From positions 1-64,000 of the forward strand of contig JAFMHC010000002.1 of assembly GCA_017854775.1 (NCBI GenBank): a DNA stretch of 64,000 nt. Reading direction: 5' to 3'. The DNA is from Gammaproteobacteria bacterium. GTDB lineage: Bacteria > Pseudomonadota > Gammaproteobacteria > Arenicellales > Arenicellaceae. Below are positions 45,837 to 56,048 of the stretch, in pieces (position 1 is the first letter of the stretch; each line of letters starts with the position of its first letter). The notes under the pieces are model-generated. The model saw only the letters and a list, made by a program, of their open reading frames with translations, ran no database searches and had not been told where the DNA came from. Position numbers and translations under genes: made by a program.

Positions 45837-48257
45837 TTACTCTTTAATATTTGATAGTATTGAAATTTGCACGCCTGCCATGATTGCAGGAGCCAAGCCT
45901 TTAGGATCATTTGAAACTAGTCTTTCGCTCATGTAGTAGCGATAGCTGCCGTCACGGCCAAAACCCAAACCAGCCACTTCGCAAATATTATTTAGGTGAT
46001 ATGAACCGTCTGTATGAATTGAGACAAACTCCTTAACCAAGCCGTTATAAGCTTTCAGAGCCGGTTCCTTATATTGCTCTGGTAAGTAGCCCTGAATGAT
46101 ACCTTTAGCAAGAAAGTAAGTGAACATAGCGCTACCAGATGCTTCAAGGTAATTTCCCGGCGCGGTTGGCATATCCATAATTTGATACCACACTCCAGAC
46201 TCATCTTGAGTGCTTAGCAAGCTATTCGCCAACTCGGGAATAATATCTAATAGCGGTTGTCGCAAGTCTTGTCTATCTACCGGTATCACATCCAAGATGT
46301 CCACCAACGCCATGGCATACCAACCTAAACCACGCGACCAAACATAGCGTGACCTTCCAGTTTCAGGATCAGCCCAAACTTGCTGCTTAGCTTCATCCCA
46401 AGCATGAAAATACAAGCCTGTATCGGGGTCACGCAAATGGGCACGAGCTATCACAAACTCATTCACCGCTTCTTTCAATTTATGCTCGTCGTCTTGCATC
46501 AAACCGACTCCCGCTAAGAACGGCATCCCCATATACACGCCGTCTAACCACAACTGGTGGGGGTAACGTTTTTTGTGCCACAGCGCACCCTCTGAGGTTT
46601 TCGGGTGTTTCTCCAAAGACGACGCGAGAATATCAATCGCTGCTCGGTACTTTGCTTCACCGGTACGAGCGTATAATCGCTGAATCATCTTACCGCTATT
46701 GATATCGTCAATATTGTACTTGGTGGGCACGTAACCCTTAATCACTTCAACCGGATCAAGATAACTGTCCATCACGCGTTTAGCGTATTGGCTTAAATAC
46801 ACTTCTTTATTGACCTGCGCCACATCATCAAGCGCCTGCATTAACAAACCGGTGGTATAGGTCCATTGGGTTGTACGATCGCGCACATTATCAAATTTTC
46901 CATGGATTAAACTATCACCACGACGTTCGGTTTCAGACTTAGCCAATTGTGCTGATATTTCAAGCGCGCTCAAAGTCTGCAAACTGCGGGAACTCTGTGA
47001 CTGAATACGAAGGCGGGGAGCTAATGTACGGCGCTCGACTTCAGTCTCAAGGGCGGTAATAAATTGCTCGCGTGTTTGCACTCCATCTGTTTGACCAGAC
47101 CATAAGGCTCCAAAGGCATATTGCACATGGGTGCCACGAGGCTTAAGCACCACAACATAGCTATTTTGGTCTCGCGTTTGCTCAACAAAATCACGTTTTT
47201 TGAACATCAGCAGCATGCCTAAATTATCATCAAACAAGCTTTGCTTGCCAAAACTGGCTACATAACTCCAAGCTTCACCGGTAATATCGAGGTCACCGAT
47301 TAGCAATTCACTGCCTTCATGCGCAACCAATCCAATGGCGAGATTGTCGAGTGGCGCTGAAGTATTAAGATTTACATCGACCATCGGGCTTCCAGCACGC
47401 ATCGATAGATCTGCCTTCAGATCAACGGTCGATGAGCCTGTGTTCCATTGCTTATAGTCGATCGCCAATGCCGAATAAAGTGGGCCATTGACCGTCACCG
47501 TTGCTGAGCGCTGCTCTACCTTTGAAACAAATTCGACCTTCTCACCATTCCAAAAGCCATAACCACCAGCGCCTAGACTTGATCCAACTTTCAATATATC
47601 GGCACCCCAGTCGGCCATCTTGTGATAGCTGTCATAGCCGTCTTGGCCAACATTCTGCAGCACCATCTTTTCGGTTTTTTTACCAAAGATATCAAAGCCA
47701 TTACGCCAATCAAGATAGATTCGGTAACCTATCTGGTCACTTTCAATACCGGGGCCTTCATAGCGAATGTACTCACTATGGTCGGTGTATTGAGGCGGAG
47801 GAGTAATTTCGCTAACGTTGTTAAACTCGCCGCCAAGGTATTTTTTGCCCTGCCACTTGCCACCTTGCTTGATTGACACCTCGGCCTGAGTTCTAGTGAC
47901 CAACGGTTGCTCAACAACGTTATTATCAATAACAAATTCTTGTGTCTCATTTGCTTGAAGCTGGGTAACAAACAACACCTTGTCATGCTTTTTGTCGCCA
48001 TCCATGTCAACCATTTGTGTGGTCACTGGCTTGCCATTCAGCCAAACCTGCACGGCCTCACCGGCAACCGCACCTAATTCATTCATCGACACGCTAATCA
48101 CCGTATCAGGCCTTGCAAAGGTCGAAGGATTGGCTACGCTAATACGAGCAATTGCATCTACGGGTGCCGCATCATTCTGCCCAACAGTTTTGACTTCACC
48201 GGCACTGCAAGCGCTCGCGCCTAGCAGGAAAAAAGTGTTAATAAAAAGTTTTTTCAT
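45837..48257 (-). CDS. Lipoprotein with DUF4861-like N-terminal domain fused to GH105 unsaturated glucuronyl/rhamnogalacturonyl hydrolase
   Basis: Lipobox LLGASACSAG; SVANPSTFARPDTVISVSMNEL...DMDGDKKHDKVLF; GH105 (YPHQLWLDGVYMGMPFLA; YFHAWDEAKQQVWADPETGRSRYVWSRGLGWYAMALVD). Confidence 0.87.
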   Translation of the reverse strand: MKKLFINTFFLLGASACSAGEVKTVGQNDAAPVDAIARISVANPSTFARPDTVISVSMNELGAVAGEAVQVWLNGKPVTTQMVDMDGDKKHDKVLFVTQLQANETQEFVIDNNVVEQPLVTRTQAEVSIKQGGKWQGKKYLGGEFNNVSEITPPPQYTDHSEYIRYEGPGIESDQIGYRIYLDWRNGFDIFGKKTEKMVLQNVGQDGYDSYHKMADWGADILKVGSSLGAGGYGFWNGEKVEFVSKVEQRSATVTVNGPLYSALAIDYKQWNTGSSTVDLKADLSMRAGSPMVDVNLNTSAPLDNLAIGLVAHEGSELLIGDLDITGEAWSYVASFGKQSLFDDNLGMLLMFKKRDFVEQTRDQNSYVVVLKPRGTHVQYAFGALWSGQTDGVQTREQFITALETEVERRTLAPRLRIQSQSSRSLQTLSALEISAQLAKSETERRGDSLIHGKFDNVRDRTTQWTYTTGLLMQALDDVAQVNKEVYLSQYAKRVMDSYLDPVEVIKGYVPTKYNIDDINSGKMIQRLYARTGEAKYRAAIDILASSLEKHPKTSEGALWHKKRYPHQLWLDGVYMGMPFLAGVGLMQDDEHKLKEAVNEFVIARAHLRDPDTGLYFHAWDEAKQQVWADPETGRSRYVWSRGLGWYAMALVDILDVIPVDRQDLRQPLLDIIPELANSLLSTQDESGVWYQIMDMPTAPGNYLEASGSAMFTYFLAKGIIQGYLPEQYKEPALKAYNGLVKEFVSIHTDGSYHLNNICEVAGLGFGRDGSYRYYMSERLVSNDPKGLAPAIMAGVQISILSNIKE

Positions 48258-48276
48258 TGTTTAGATCCGTTAGAAA

Positions 48277-49572
48277 TTAGTCAATCAAACCAAATGCTCT
48301 TGGCAACCATTCGCTTAGCCCTGGCACGTAAGTTACCGCCAGTAGCGCTAGAAACATTGCAATGTACATCGGCATAAGAGGCTTAACGATAGATGCGACA
48401 CGAGTCTTACCGACCGCACAGGCGACAAACAAAACGCTGCCCACTGGCGGGGTGCATAAACCAATCGATAAATTAAGCACCATCATGATGCCGAAATGTA
48501 GCGGAGTCATGCCCAAGGCGACCGCCACTGGCAATAAAATAGGAGTGAAAATAAGCACCGCTGGCGTCATATCTAAGAACGCACCAACCATCAATAGAAT
48601 CAGGTTTATGATCAGCAACACAACAATCGGATTATCACTCAGAGCTAATAGCGTTTGAGCCGCCAATGTTGGAATGTTCTCGTACGCCAGAATCCAAGAC
48701 ATCGCAGTCGAAGTTGCTATCAGCAACATCACGATAGCGGTAGTTTTTGCTGATTTAACCAGCACCTCATAAAGCTCGGATACCGCTATTTCTCGATAGA
48801 TAAATACCGATAAACCCAAGGCGTATAAAACTGCTACGGCACCGGCTTCAGTAGCGGTAAAAATGCCGCCCAATATTCCGCCAATCACCAAAACGATTAA
48901 AAACAGACTTGGCAACGCGGCCATGGTACTTTTTATCACCGTGGCTATTCGAACCCGCTCACCGCGAGGAAAGTTGTATTTCTTAGCGTATACGGCACTC
49001 ACCAACATCAAACCAAAAGCGACCAACATACCAGGCAGATACCCGCCAACAAAAAGTGCCGATATTGAAATTCCTCCACTGGCAACTGCATACACAATCA
49101 AGATATTACTCGGCGGTATCAACAGCCCTGTAGTTGACGAGGCAGCGGTCAGCGCGGCATTAAATTCCTTCGGATAACCGTCCTTTTCCATTACTGGCAT
49201 CATGAAGCTACCAATCGCCGATGTGGCGGCGACAGCAGAACCCGAAATGGCACCAAAAAGTGTGCACGAAATCACGTTAACAAAGGCTAAACCACCAGGC
49301 AACATACCCACTAGCGAGCGAGCAAAGTCGATTAATCGACGCGCGATTCCGCCCTGCCCCATTAACTGACCGGAGAGAATGAAAAAAGGGATCGCTAATA
49401 ATGAAAAACTATCGAGGCCGCCAGCCATTCGTTGTGCCACGGTGGTCAATGCAGGCAGTGCATCAACCGATAGCAACATAGTACACACGGTGGCGATGCC
49501 AATTGAAAAGGCAATCGGTACGCCGAGTATCAGCAATACAGCAAATACAAGGAGTAGAACTAAAATGGTCAT
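48277..49572 (-). CDS. TRAP transporter large permease (DctM)
   Basis: AIPFFILSGQLMGQGGIARRLIDFARSLVG; ASSTTGLLIPPSNILIVYA; LNLSIGLCTPPVGSVLFVACAVG. Confidence 0.95.
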   Translation of the reverse strand: MTILVLLLVFAVLLILGVPIAFSIGIATVCTMLLSVDALPALTTVAQRMAGGLDSFSLLAIPFFILSGQLMGQGGIARRLIDFARSLVGMLPGGLAFVNVISCTLFGAISGSAVAATSAIGSFMMPVMEKDGYPKEFNAALTAASSTTGLLIPPSNILIVYAVASGGISISALFVGGYLPGMLVAFGLMLVSAVYAKKYNFPRGERVRIATVIKSTMAALPSLFLIVLVIGGILGGIFTATEAGAVAVLYALGLSVFIYREIAVSELYEVLVKSAKTTAIVMLLIATSTAMSWILAYENIPTLAAQTLLALSDNPIVVLLIINLILLMVGAFLDMTPAVLIFTPILLPVAVALGMTPLHFGIMMVLNLSIGLCTPPVGSVLFVACAVGKTRVASIVKPLMPMYIAMFLALLAVTYVPGLSEWLPRAFGLID

Positions 49573-50063
49573 ACGACAACCTCACTGGAATCATTCAACA
49601 GCGAGACAACACTGTAATAGACAATTAACACACCGCTGAGCGGAAGCACTGAATAGACGTAAGCCATCGGTAAGCCGAGTACGGCGGTGCTCTGTTTTAG
49701 CTCATAGGTAAGCTGCACCAAAGCGCCACCACCGATCACTAAAACAGCCAAGCCGAAGAGACCGCAACAGATATCACTAAAGATACGCAAGCGTAGCCTC
49801 CCAATATTACCAAATCTTTGTTCTAGAATATCCAGCCCTAGATGCGCTTTTTCACGATATGCATAGACGCCACCAAGCAAACCAACCCATATTAGCAAGG
49901 TAAGCGCCACCTCCTCTGTCCAAGCACTAGGGTCGCCAAGGATATAGCGCGAGAGCACTTGCCATGCGACTACCACCACCATCATCGCCATGCAAAGCGC
50001 AACTAAAAAACGGACACTCTTATCAAGAAATTTGGTCATAGTAGTACTCCTATAGAGCGTCAA
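49569..50063 (-). CDS. TRAP transporter small permease (DctQ)
   Basis: Four TM; WQVLSRYILGDPSAWTEEVALTLLIWVGLLGGVYAYREKAHLGLDIL. Confidence 0.93.
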   Translation of the reverse strand: MTLYRSTTMTKFLDKSVRFLVALCMAMMVVVVAWQVLSRYILGDPSAWTEEVALTLLIWVGLLGGVYAYREKAHLGLDILEQRFGNIGRLRLRIFSDICCGLFGLAVLVIGGGALVQLTYELKQSTAVLGLPMAYVYSVLPLSGVLIVYYSVVSLLNDSSEVVV

Positions 50064-51045
50064 TCGAATTAAGCACGTCGCCGATCGGGGTTCCCTGATA
50101 CGCGGCCTTCATTTCTTTCACAGATTCGATAAACGGGGCTTTGTCTGGCCGGATGATTTCTACTCCACTTGCTTCGATTGCCGCCAACGCGTCATCGCTG
50201 GCTTTCTGCCAAAGCTCACCTTGAAATTTAACGCTGTCGTCAGCCGCTTGCTGCAACCAAACTTGTTGCTCGCCATTAAGGCTATTCCATATGTGCAAAC
50301 TCATTAACAAGATGTCTGGTACAAAAGTGTGCTCATCCAGAGTGTAATATTTGCTAACCTCATATTGACGAGAGTCATACAAGCTGGGCGGATTATTTTC
50401 AGCGCCATCGACCACGCCTTGCTGTAAAGACGCATATAGCTCGCCCCATGAAATTGGGGTCGCTGCACCGCCCATGGCGGCAATCATATCGACTGAAGTT
50501 TGACTTTTTTGAACTCTGATCTTTAAGCCTTTTAAGTCTTCGGGAGTAGTGACTCGCTTTTCAGTAGTATAGAAACTTCGACTTCCGGCATCGTAGTAAC
50601 CCATGCCGCGTAGGCGTACTTTTTGCGGCGCCAATAAGAGCGAGCGACCTATTTCGGAGGTGAGTACTTTTTTGAAATGAGCTTCGCTCCTGAAAACGTA
50701 TGGCAAGCTAAAGACTTTCATTTCAGGCACGAAACTTTCAAGCGGGCTAGACGAAACCTTGGTCATTGCAAGGCTGCCAATTTGCAGCAATTCAACTAAT
50801 TGCCGCTCCGAGCCTAGCTGACCACTTGGGTAGATTTCTATCGTAAGCTTACCGGCCGAATAAAGAGCCACTCTATCAGCCATATGAACCATCGCCTTAT
50901 GCACTGCAGACCCGGTATCAAGCGCGTGACCTAGCTTCAATATTGTAACGTCGTCTTTCGCTTTACACGACGCGACCAATATAAGCAGCGAAACCAGCAG
51001 CACCTTGTTAAAAAATTTAACCGAAAAAACCATTCTCCTCACCAC
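50050..51045 (-). CDS. TRAP transporter solute-binding lipoprotein (DctP)
   Basis: Lipobox ILVASCKA; LGHALDTGSAVHKAM; YPSGQLGSERQLVELLQIG; LKGLKIRVQKSQTSVDMIAAMGGAATPI. Confidence 0.94.
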   Translation of the reverse strand: MVRRMVFSVKFFNKVLLVSLLILVASCKAKDDVTILKLGHALDTGSAVHKAMVHMADRVALYSAGKLTIEIYPSGQLGSERQLVELLQIGSLAMTKVSSSPLESFVPEMKVFSLPYVFRSEAHFKKVLTSEIGRSLLLAPQKVRLRGMGYYDAGSRSFYTTEKRVTTPEDLKGLKIRVQKSQTSVDMIAAMGGAATPISWGELYASLQQGVVDGAENNPPSLYDSRQYEVSKYYTLDEHTFVPDILLMSLHIWNSLNGEQQVWLQQAADDSVKFQGELWQKASDDALAAIEASGVEIIRPDKAPFIESVKEMKAAYQGTPIGDVLNSIDAL

Positions 51046-51115
51046 GTCGGTATAACCGACTATTTTTACCGTCTGCTAATGCAGTTCTTATTTTTATTAG
51101 TATATATTATTTATT

Positions 51116-51131
51116 TTGCCACCGGTAGCAA
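51116..51131. promoter_or_regulatory. Candidate LacI-family operator upstream of the TRAP/kdu/GH105 gene run
   Basis: TTGCCACCGGTAGCAA near-palindrome; identical 16-mer at 55982. Confidence 0.8.
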
Positions 51132-51334
51132 TTAACAATTCAATTTCTCCTTGAATTTTCATTAAAACCGTATCAGCCATGCCAAAAACTACCGCGTCAA
51201 TGCAGTTCAGGCACCCATATTAATAGACATTATCAGAAAGACACCTAACTAAAGGTGTTATGAACTAAAGCACAGATTAGTACTGAAAAATCCACGCTTA
51301 GATTAGCTGGCAATCGGTCACGCACAAAACAAGA

Positions 51335-51366
51335 AATCCCCGACCAGCATCCGCTGGCCAGGGATT
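51335..51366 (-). terminator. Rho-independent terminator of the TonB receptor gene
   Basis: Stems AATCCC/GGGATT and CCAGC/GCTGG, followed on the minus strand by TTCTTGTTTTGT. Confidence 0.65.
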
Positions 51367-51397
51367 GCAAAGCCGTTTTAAAGGCTAAGCTTGGGGG

Positions 51398-54097
51398 CTA
51401 GAAGTTTGCTCGAACACCTGCAAAGAACTGACGCCCCGTACTATTGTATTCGCGAACTAGGTTTTGAGAACCGTTACCTGTAGTGTAACGACGCTCAAAC
51501 TCATCAGTTAGATTGATAACTTCAAAGGTAAACGTAACCGAATCATTGAAATTATAGAATGCACTGAAATCGACGTGCGTAGGTCCAGTGGTATTTTCAG
51601 AAAAGTTTCCGTTACTACCAATATTTCGAGTCACATAATCATCACGATTATTAGCTGAAATTCGCGCACCATATACATCTGTTTCATAATACATAGTGAA
51701 GTTATACGAATTTTCCGAAAGACCTTCTAATGGCGCAACTGTATCAACACCAGATCGAGTCACAATAGTCTCGGCATCAACGTACGAAAAGTTCATCAGC
51801 ACACCTAGATTACTAAGGGCGCCTGGCAAGAAGCTTAATGCCTGTTGGTAGGCAATTTCAAATCCATCTAACTTAGTGCCTTGAGTATTCGCCGAGGTGC
51901 TGTAACGCCAAATAATGCTCGGGTCAAGTAACGCCGGCTGGCTAGGAAAAATAGCACTGACCACGGTTTGATCTTCCGGCCGTAGTGGCTCGAAAGTAGT
52001 CGGCGAAGAAATAAAGCTATCTATATCTTTGGTAAAGTAACTAAATGCCAACACACCTTCTTCGGCAAAGTACCATTCTAATGCCAAATTCAAATCATCA
52101 GACACTAACGGCTCAAGCTGAGTGTTGCCGCCACTGATTGTAAAGTTCACATCGGTATAATCTTTCGACGGTGCCAAGCTATTTAAACCAGGGCGTGTCA
52201 ATGTGCGCGCTAAGCCGGCTCTAAACACTAAATCTTCAGTCACATCGTAGGCGATATTTAGCGATGGCAAGAACTCACTGTAATCATTCGTTTCAACATT
52301 AGCCGTATTAGTATCTAAAAAGCCCGTTGCTGTTACGTCAGTTTCTACATAACGGCCACCTAGATTAAGCTTAAATCCACGCCCACCAATTGTGGTGTCC
52401 AAGTTATAATCGACATATATGGCGGTTGTTTCCTCTTCAATAGTCCACGTTGGTATGCCTGGTCCGCGACGGGCAATGTATGGGCCTTCGCCAAATGCGG
52501 GTACGGCTCGATCAAAATCCAGAACTAAGAAGTTTAACTCTGTCGCAGAACCGTGACTGCCAGTATCATTGTAATTAAAGACCGTACCTAAATCAGCCAA
52601 ATTTCTAGGGTCGTTTGATGCTCGCTCTCCCTCCAATGCGTCAACCACACGATCATTCATCATCGCGCCAATCTCTACACTACTGGTGTCACCAAGCTGC
52701 CAATCAAAATCTAAGCGAATGGTATCATTTTGACGGTCCACGCTGTCTCGTCGCATCCGCTCGCCGTCTAGGATCACAAAATTATCGACACTGGTCACAT
52801 CGATATCATAGTCAATTGCAGCTACGTCGGCATTACCAGTAAAATCATAAGAGAAGTTGGTGCCTATTGGCGTCTCAATATTGACTCTGAATATATCACC
52901 TTCATAATCAGAGCTAGCCGTGCCAATCATACCGCTGATAGTCATGCGGTCATTCAGGGTGTAATCGAAATCCAGAGTAAACTGATCAAAATCAGTAGTA
53001 TCAAGGTTTTGGCGACTCTCTGTACGTAAACCTACTCCATCAAAATTGCCCGCTAATGCCACTATTCCGGTACTGTCTAGGGTAACAGTGTTAGGTGTGA
53101 TAGCAGGGTATCCGAACGCACCACTACGTCGAAACTCAGCAAAGGAATTATAGCTATTGGTCTGTGATTCAAATTCGGAATGAACCCAGTTAACCCCCAA
53201 GGTCAGGTCATCTGATGGCTTAAATTGGACCGCTGCGCTGAGGCCTAAACGATCTTGCTCATGACGAAAACTGTCTTGTCTTGGCAAGCGTGGAAACCAA
53301 ACATTGCTTAGATCGACACCATTTAACACATTGTTTGCAGCAAAAGGGCGGTCAGGCTGAGCCCACCGAACTGTACCAAAACCGTCTTGATCAGTTGTTC
53401 GCTCAGTGTATGCGACGGAGAATAAGTAACCGAATGTCTCGTCGTCGTTGGTGTCGCTGATTGTTGCTGTTAGTCGCGGGTCTGTTTCTTCGGATAGATC
53501 GTTATAGCCGAGCTGCGCTGACACTGAGGCATTAAAGCCAGGCTTATCAAGCGGACGGAGTGTGTATAGATCAACACTGCCGGCAATACCGCCCTCTTCA
53601 ATAGAGGCGGTGGGCGCTTTATTGATATCAATTCGGCTAAACAATTCAGCCGAGAAAACATTAAAATCGAAACTTCGGCTTCTATTGGTGCCACCAGAAC
53701 TGTCCAATCCGCCGGTTGACGCCGGCACTTCCATGCCATTCAAGGTAACATGGGTAAAGCCGGCTCCAAGCCCCCGCAACGAAACCTGTCGACCCTCGCC
53801 GCCTTGACGCACGATGGTTACGCCAGGAACCCGTTGTATTGCTTCGGCTAAATTCAGATCAGGCATTTTACCTATATCTTCACTTATAATACTTTCGCGC
53901 GCATTGACCGAACTTCTCTTTAGATCAGTGGCTCTTTTCAAACTTGATCGAAAACCGGTAACCACCACTTCTTCTAAAGTTTCTATCGAATCATTTTCTG
54001 TATTCTGGGCAAATACTGGCGCCGAAGCTGCCACAAGCACTCCACTGCCTACAGCCAGTGCAATTGCACGTGATATTGAATTTAACCGATGTCGCAT
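51398..54097 (-). CDS. TonB-dependent receptor (Xanthomonas/Caulobacter-type), probable pectin oligosaccharide uptake
   Basis: EEVVVTGFRSSLKRATDLKRSSVNARESIISEDIGKMPDLNLAEAIQRVPGVTIVRQGGEGRQVSLRGLG. Confidence 0.93.
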   Translation of the reverse strand: MRHRLNSISRAIALAVGSGVLVAASAPVFAQNTENDSIETLEEVVVTGFRSSLKRATDLKRSSVNARESIISEDIGKMPDLNLAEAIQRVPGVTIVRQGGEGRQVSLRGLGAGFTHVTLNGMEVPASTGGLDSSGGTNRSRSFDFNVFSAELFSRIDINKAPTASIEEGGIAGSVDLYTLRPLDKPGFNASVSAQLGYNDLSEETDPRLTATISDTNDDETFGYLFSVAYTERTTDQDGFGTVRWAQPDRPFAANNVLNGVDLSNVWFPRLPRQDSFRHEQDRLGLSAAVQFKPSDDLTLGVNWVHSEFESQTNSYNSFAEFRRSGAFGYPAITPNTVTLDSTGIVALAGNFDGVGLRTESRQNLDTTDFDQFTLDFDYTLNDRMTISGMIGTASSDYEGDIFRVNIETPIGTNFSYDFTGNADVAAIDYDIDVTSVDNFVILDGERMRRDSVDRQNDTIRLDFDWQLGDTSSVEIGAMMNDRVVDALEGERASNDPRNLADLGTVFNYNDTGSHGSATELNFLVLDFDRAVPAFGEGPYIARRGPGIPTWTIEEETTAIYVDYNLDTTIGGRGFKLNLGGRYVETDVTATGFLDTNTANVETNDYSEFLPSLNIAYDVTEDLVFRAGLARTLTRPGLNSLAPSKDYTDVNFTISGGNTQLEPLVSDDLNLALEWYFAEEGVLAFSYFTKDIDSFISSPTTFEPLRPEDQTVVSAIFPSQPALLDPSIIWRYSTSANTQGTKLDGFEIAYQQALSFLPGALSNLGVLMNFSYVDAETIVTRSGVDTVAPLEGLSENSYNFTMYYETDVYGARISANNRDDYVTRNIGSNGNFSENTTGPTHVDFSAFYNFNDSVTFTFEVINLTDEFERRYTTGNGSQNLVREYNSTGRQFFAGVRANF

Positions 54098-54248
54098 ATT
54101 TTTCTCCTCTGATATTAATGTATATCGTAGTTATTTGAGTGATTTGACTAAACAAGAATCTTTTTCACCCTATTTTTCTACAGCCTTACTCTTGAAAACC
54201 ATGAATCATCGACATGATTCACAAATTTCAATCAAAATGCAAGACAAA

Positions 54249-54264
54249 ATGCCATCGGTGGCAT
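54249..54264. promoter_or_regulatory. Candidate weaker LacI-family operator upstream of the TonB receptor
   Basis: ATGCCATCGGTGGCAT near-palindrome. Confidence 0.5.
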
Positions 54265-54445
54265 AATTATTTTCTAGAAGGAAATCTACTGGGTTTTTTA
54301 ATGGAAAACCACAAGATTGACATCAAGCAATTGATTAATATTACTATTTTTTACAGAAAAACAACCTAAATATACAAAATAGAGCAAAAAAAATATTAAT
54401 AAATACTATATATATGATATTTAAATTGGAGTATGTAGCTATAAA

Positions 54446-54461
54446 TTGCTAACGGTAGCAT
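54446..54461. promoter_or_regulatory. Candidate LacI-family operator between the TonB receptor and lacI-type genes
   Basis: TTGCTAACGGTAGCAT, related to TTGCCACCGGTAGCAA. Confidence 0.65.
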
Positions 54462-54709
54462 TTGTTTTTTGGCTCAGACGGGTTACGATCCATCACCGAG
54501 TTAGTATAGTGTCTAGTAAGATAGTTTTGAATAAAGCATATGCTTTATGACTTTCAGCTCATACCACCCAAGAATAAAAGGCGAAGCAAACATTTGAAAA
54601 AGAACACCTTAACCAATAGTGTATGCTCGAATGGAAACCTCAGCTATTCTCGAATAGCAGACTATTGTTAACCATGCCAATCACCACCTACGTTAGACTA
54701 GAACTCTGA

Positions 54710-55747
54710 ATGAACGAACCACAAGATAAGAACTCTACCATCAATGATGTTGCTCGCCTTTCAGGCGTTTCGAAACGCACGGTATCAAGGGTTATAAATA
54801 AGTCGCCTAAAGTTGGTAAGTCCACTCGAGACCGTATCCAAAAGATCATAGACGACTTGGGTTATAGCCCAAACGCACAAGCTAGGGGTCTAGCATCGCG
54901 ACGCTCCTATTTGCTAGGCATGATTTACGATAATCCCGACGCGCTCTATATTAATGATGTCCAAAGAGGCGTTTTAAGTATCTGCCGAGAATTCGGCTAC
55001 GAACTTGTTGTTCACCCCTGCGACATGACATCGGACAGCCTAATTAGTGACGCAGTTAACTTCGCTAACAGGTCAAAGCTAGACGGTGTTATTGTACTTC
55101 CTCCAGTTTCTGAGAATAACGACCTAGCTGGTGCGCTGGGAAAAGCAGGCGTTAATTACGTTCGCCTTGCTTCTATCGCACTTGACACAGCCAAACACGT
55201 AGTTATTTCAAATGAACGATCTGCAGCGGCGGCGATGGCCGAATACCTGGTGACGCTTGGCCATCGACGCATTGGTTATATTGCCGGGCCTCAAGGAATG
55301 CGCTCTACTCGAGAACGGCTTGAAGGATTCTGTGACGCTCTCGAGATTCATGGCTGCAAACCTGATTTAGACATGATTGCCTTAGGCGACTATTCATTCG
55401 AATCAGGCATCAATTGCACGCGAGAGCTTCTCGCTAATGAGAACCCTCCAACGGCTATTTTCGCTAGTAATGACGAGATGGCTGTTGGCGCAATCAACGC
55501 GGCAAAAGATATGGGGCTCGATGTTCCTAATGACCTCTCAATCGCTGGCTTTGATGACAGCATACTGGCATCTAGGATAATGCCATCGCTTACCACGATA
55601 CGCCGCCCAGTACAAGAAATGGCTCGTTTTGCGACAAGCAAATTGATTTCATCAATCGACGGTCGCGAAGAAGAAGCGAAAACACCGATCATGCTGGTTC
55701 CATCGTTAATTGAACGCTCCTCGACTCGAGCAATTGATCTAACATAG
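54710..55747 (+). CDS. LacI-family transcriptional regulator
   Basis: TINDVARLSGVSKRTVSRVINKSPKVGKSTRDRIQKIIDDLGYSPNAQARGLASRRS; periplasmic-binding-like effector domain. Confidence 0.96.
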   Translation: MNEPQDKNSTINDVARLSGVSKRTVSRVINKSPKVGKSTRDRIQKIIDDLGYSPNAQARGLASRRSYLLGMIYDNPDALYINDVQRGVLSICREFGYELVVHPCDMTSDSLISDAVNFANRSKLDGVIVLPPVSENNDLAGALGKAGVNYVRLASIALDTAKHVVISNERSAAAAMAEYLVTLGHRRIGYIAGPQGMRSTRERLEGFCDALEIHGCKPDLDMIALGDYSFESGINCTRELLANENPPTAIFASNDEMAVGAINAAKDMGLDVPNDLSIAGFDDSILASRIMPSLTTIRRPVQEMARFATSKLISSIDGREEEAKTPIMLVPSLIERSSTRAIDLT

Positions 55748-55981
55748 CCTTAAAGCTGTCAATACTTAGGTATATAGTTGCCCGGCAAGGAGTCGCTGGC
55801 ACATGACTTTGAGGGCTTTTAATGCACATTCGAGCCCGCACAATTTCAACCAAACGCCTCAACACCGGCACGCCCAAACCTCTTCAAGCACCCTATCGAA
55901 ACAGTTTCGAATCAATAGGGTGATCACAAACGGTTAGAAAACAATCTAAAAGGGACTAATTAAAATGTTCTAAATAGATTA

Positions 55982-55997
55982 TTGCCACCGGTAGCAA
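55982..55997. promoter_or_regulatory. Candidate LacI-family operator upstream of GH28
   Basis: TTGCCACCGGTAGCAA, identical to 51116-51131. Confidence 0.8.
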
Positions 55998-56048
55998 AAA
56001 GTACTATTCTTGGGCTTGGAGCACACCTCTGACTCAATAATAAAAACA

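Noticed and set aside
47501-48264. Overlapping short ORFs opposite the DUF4861-GH105 gene
   Set aside because: Antisense/shadow ORFs of a real CDS.
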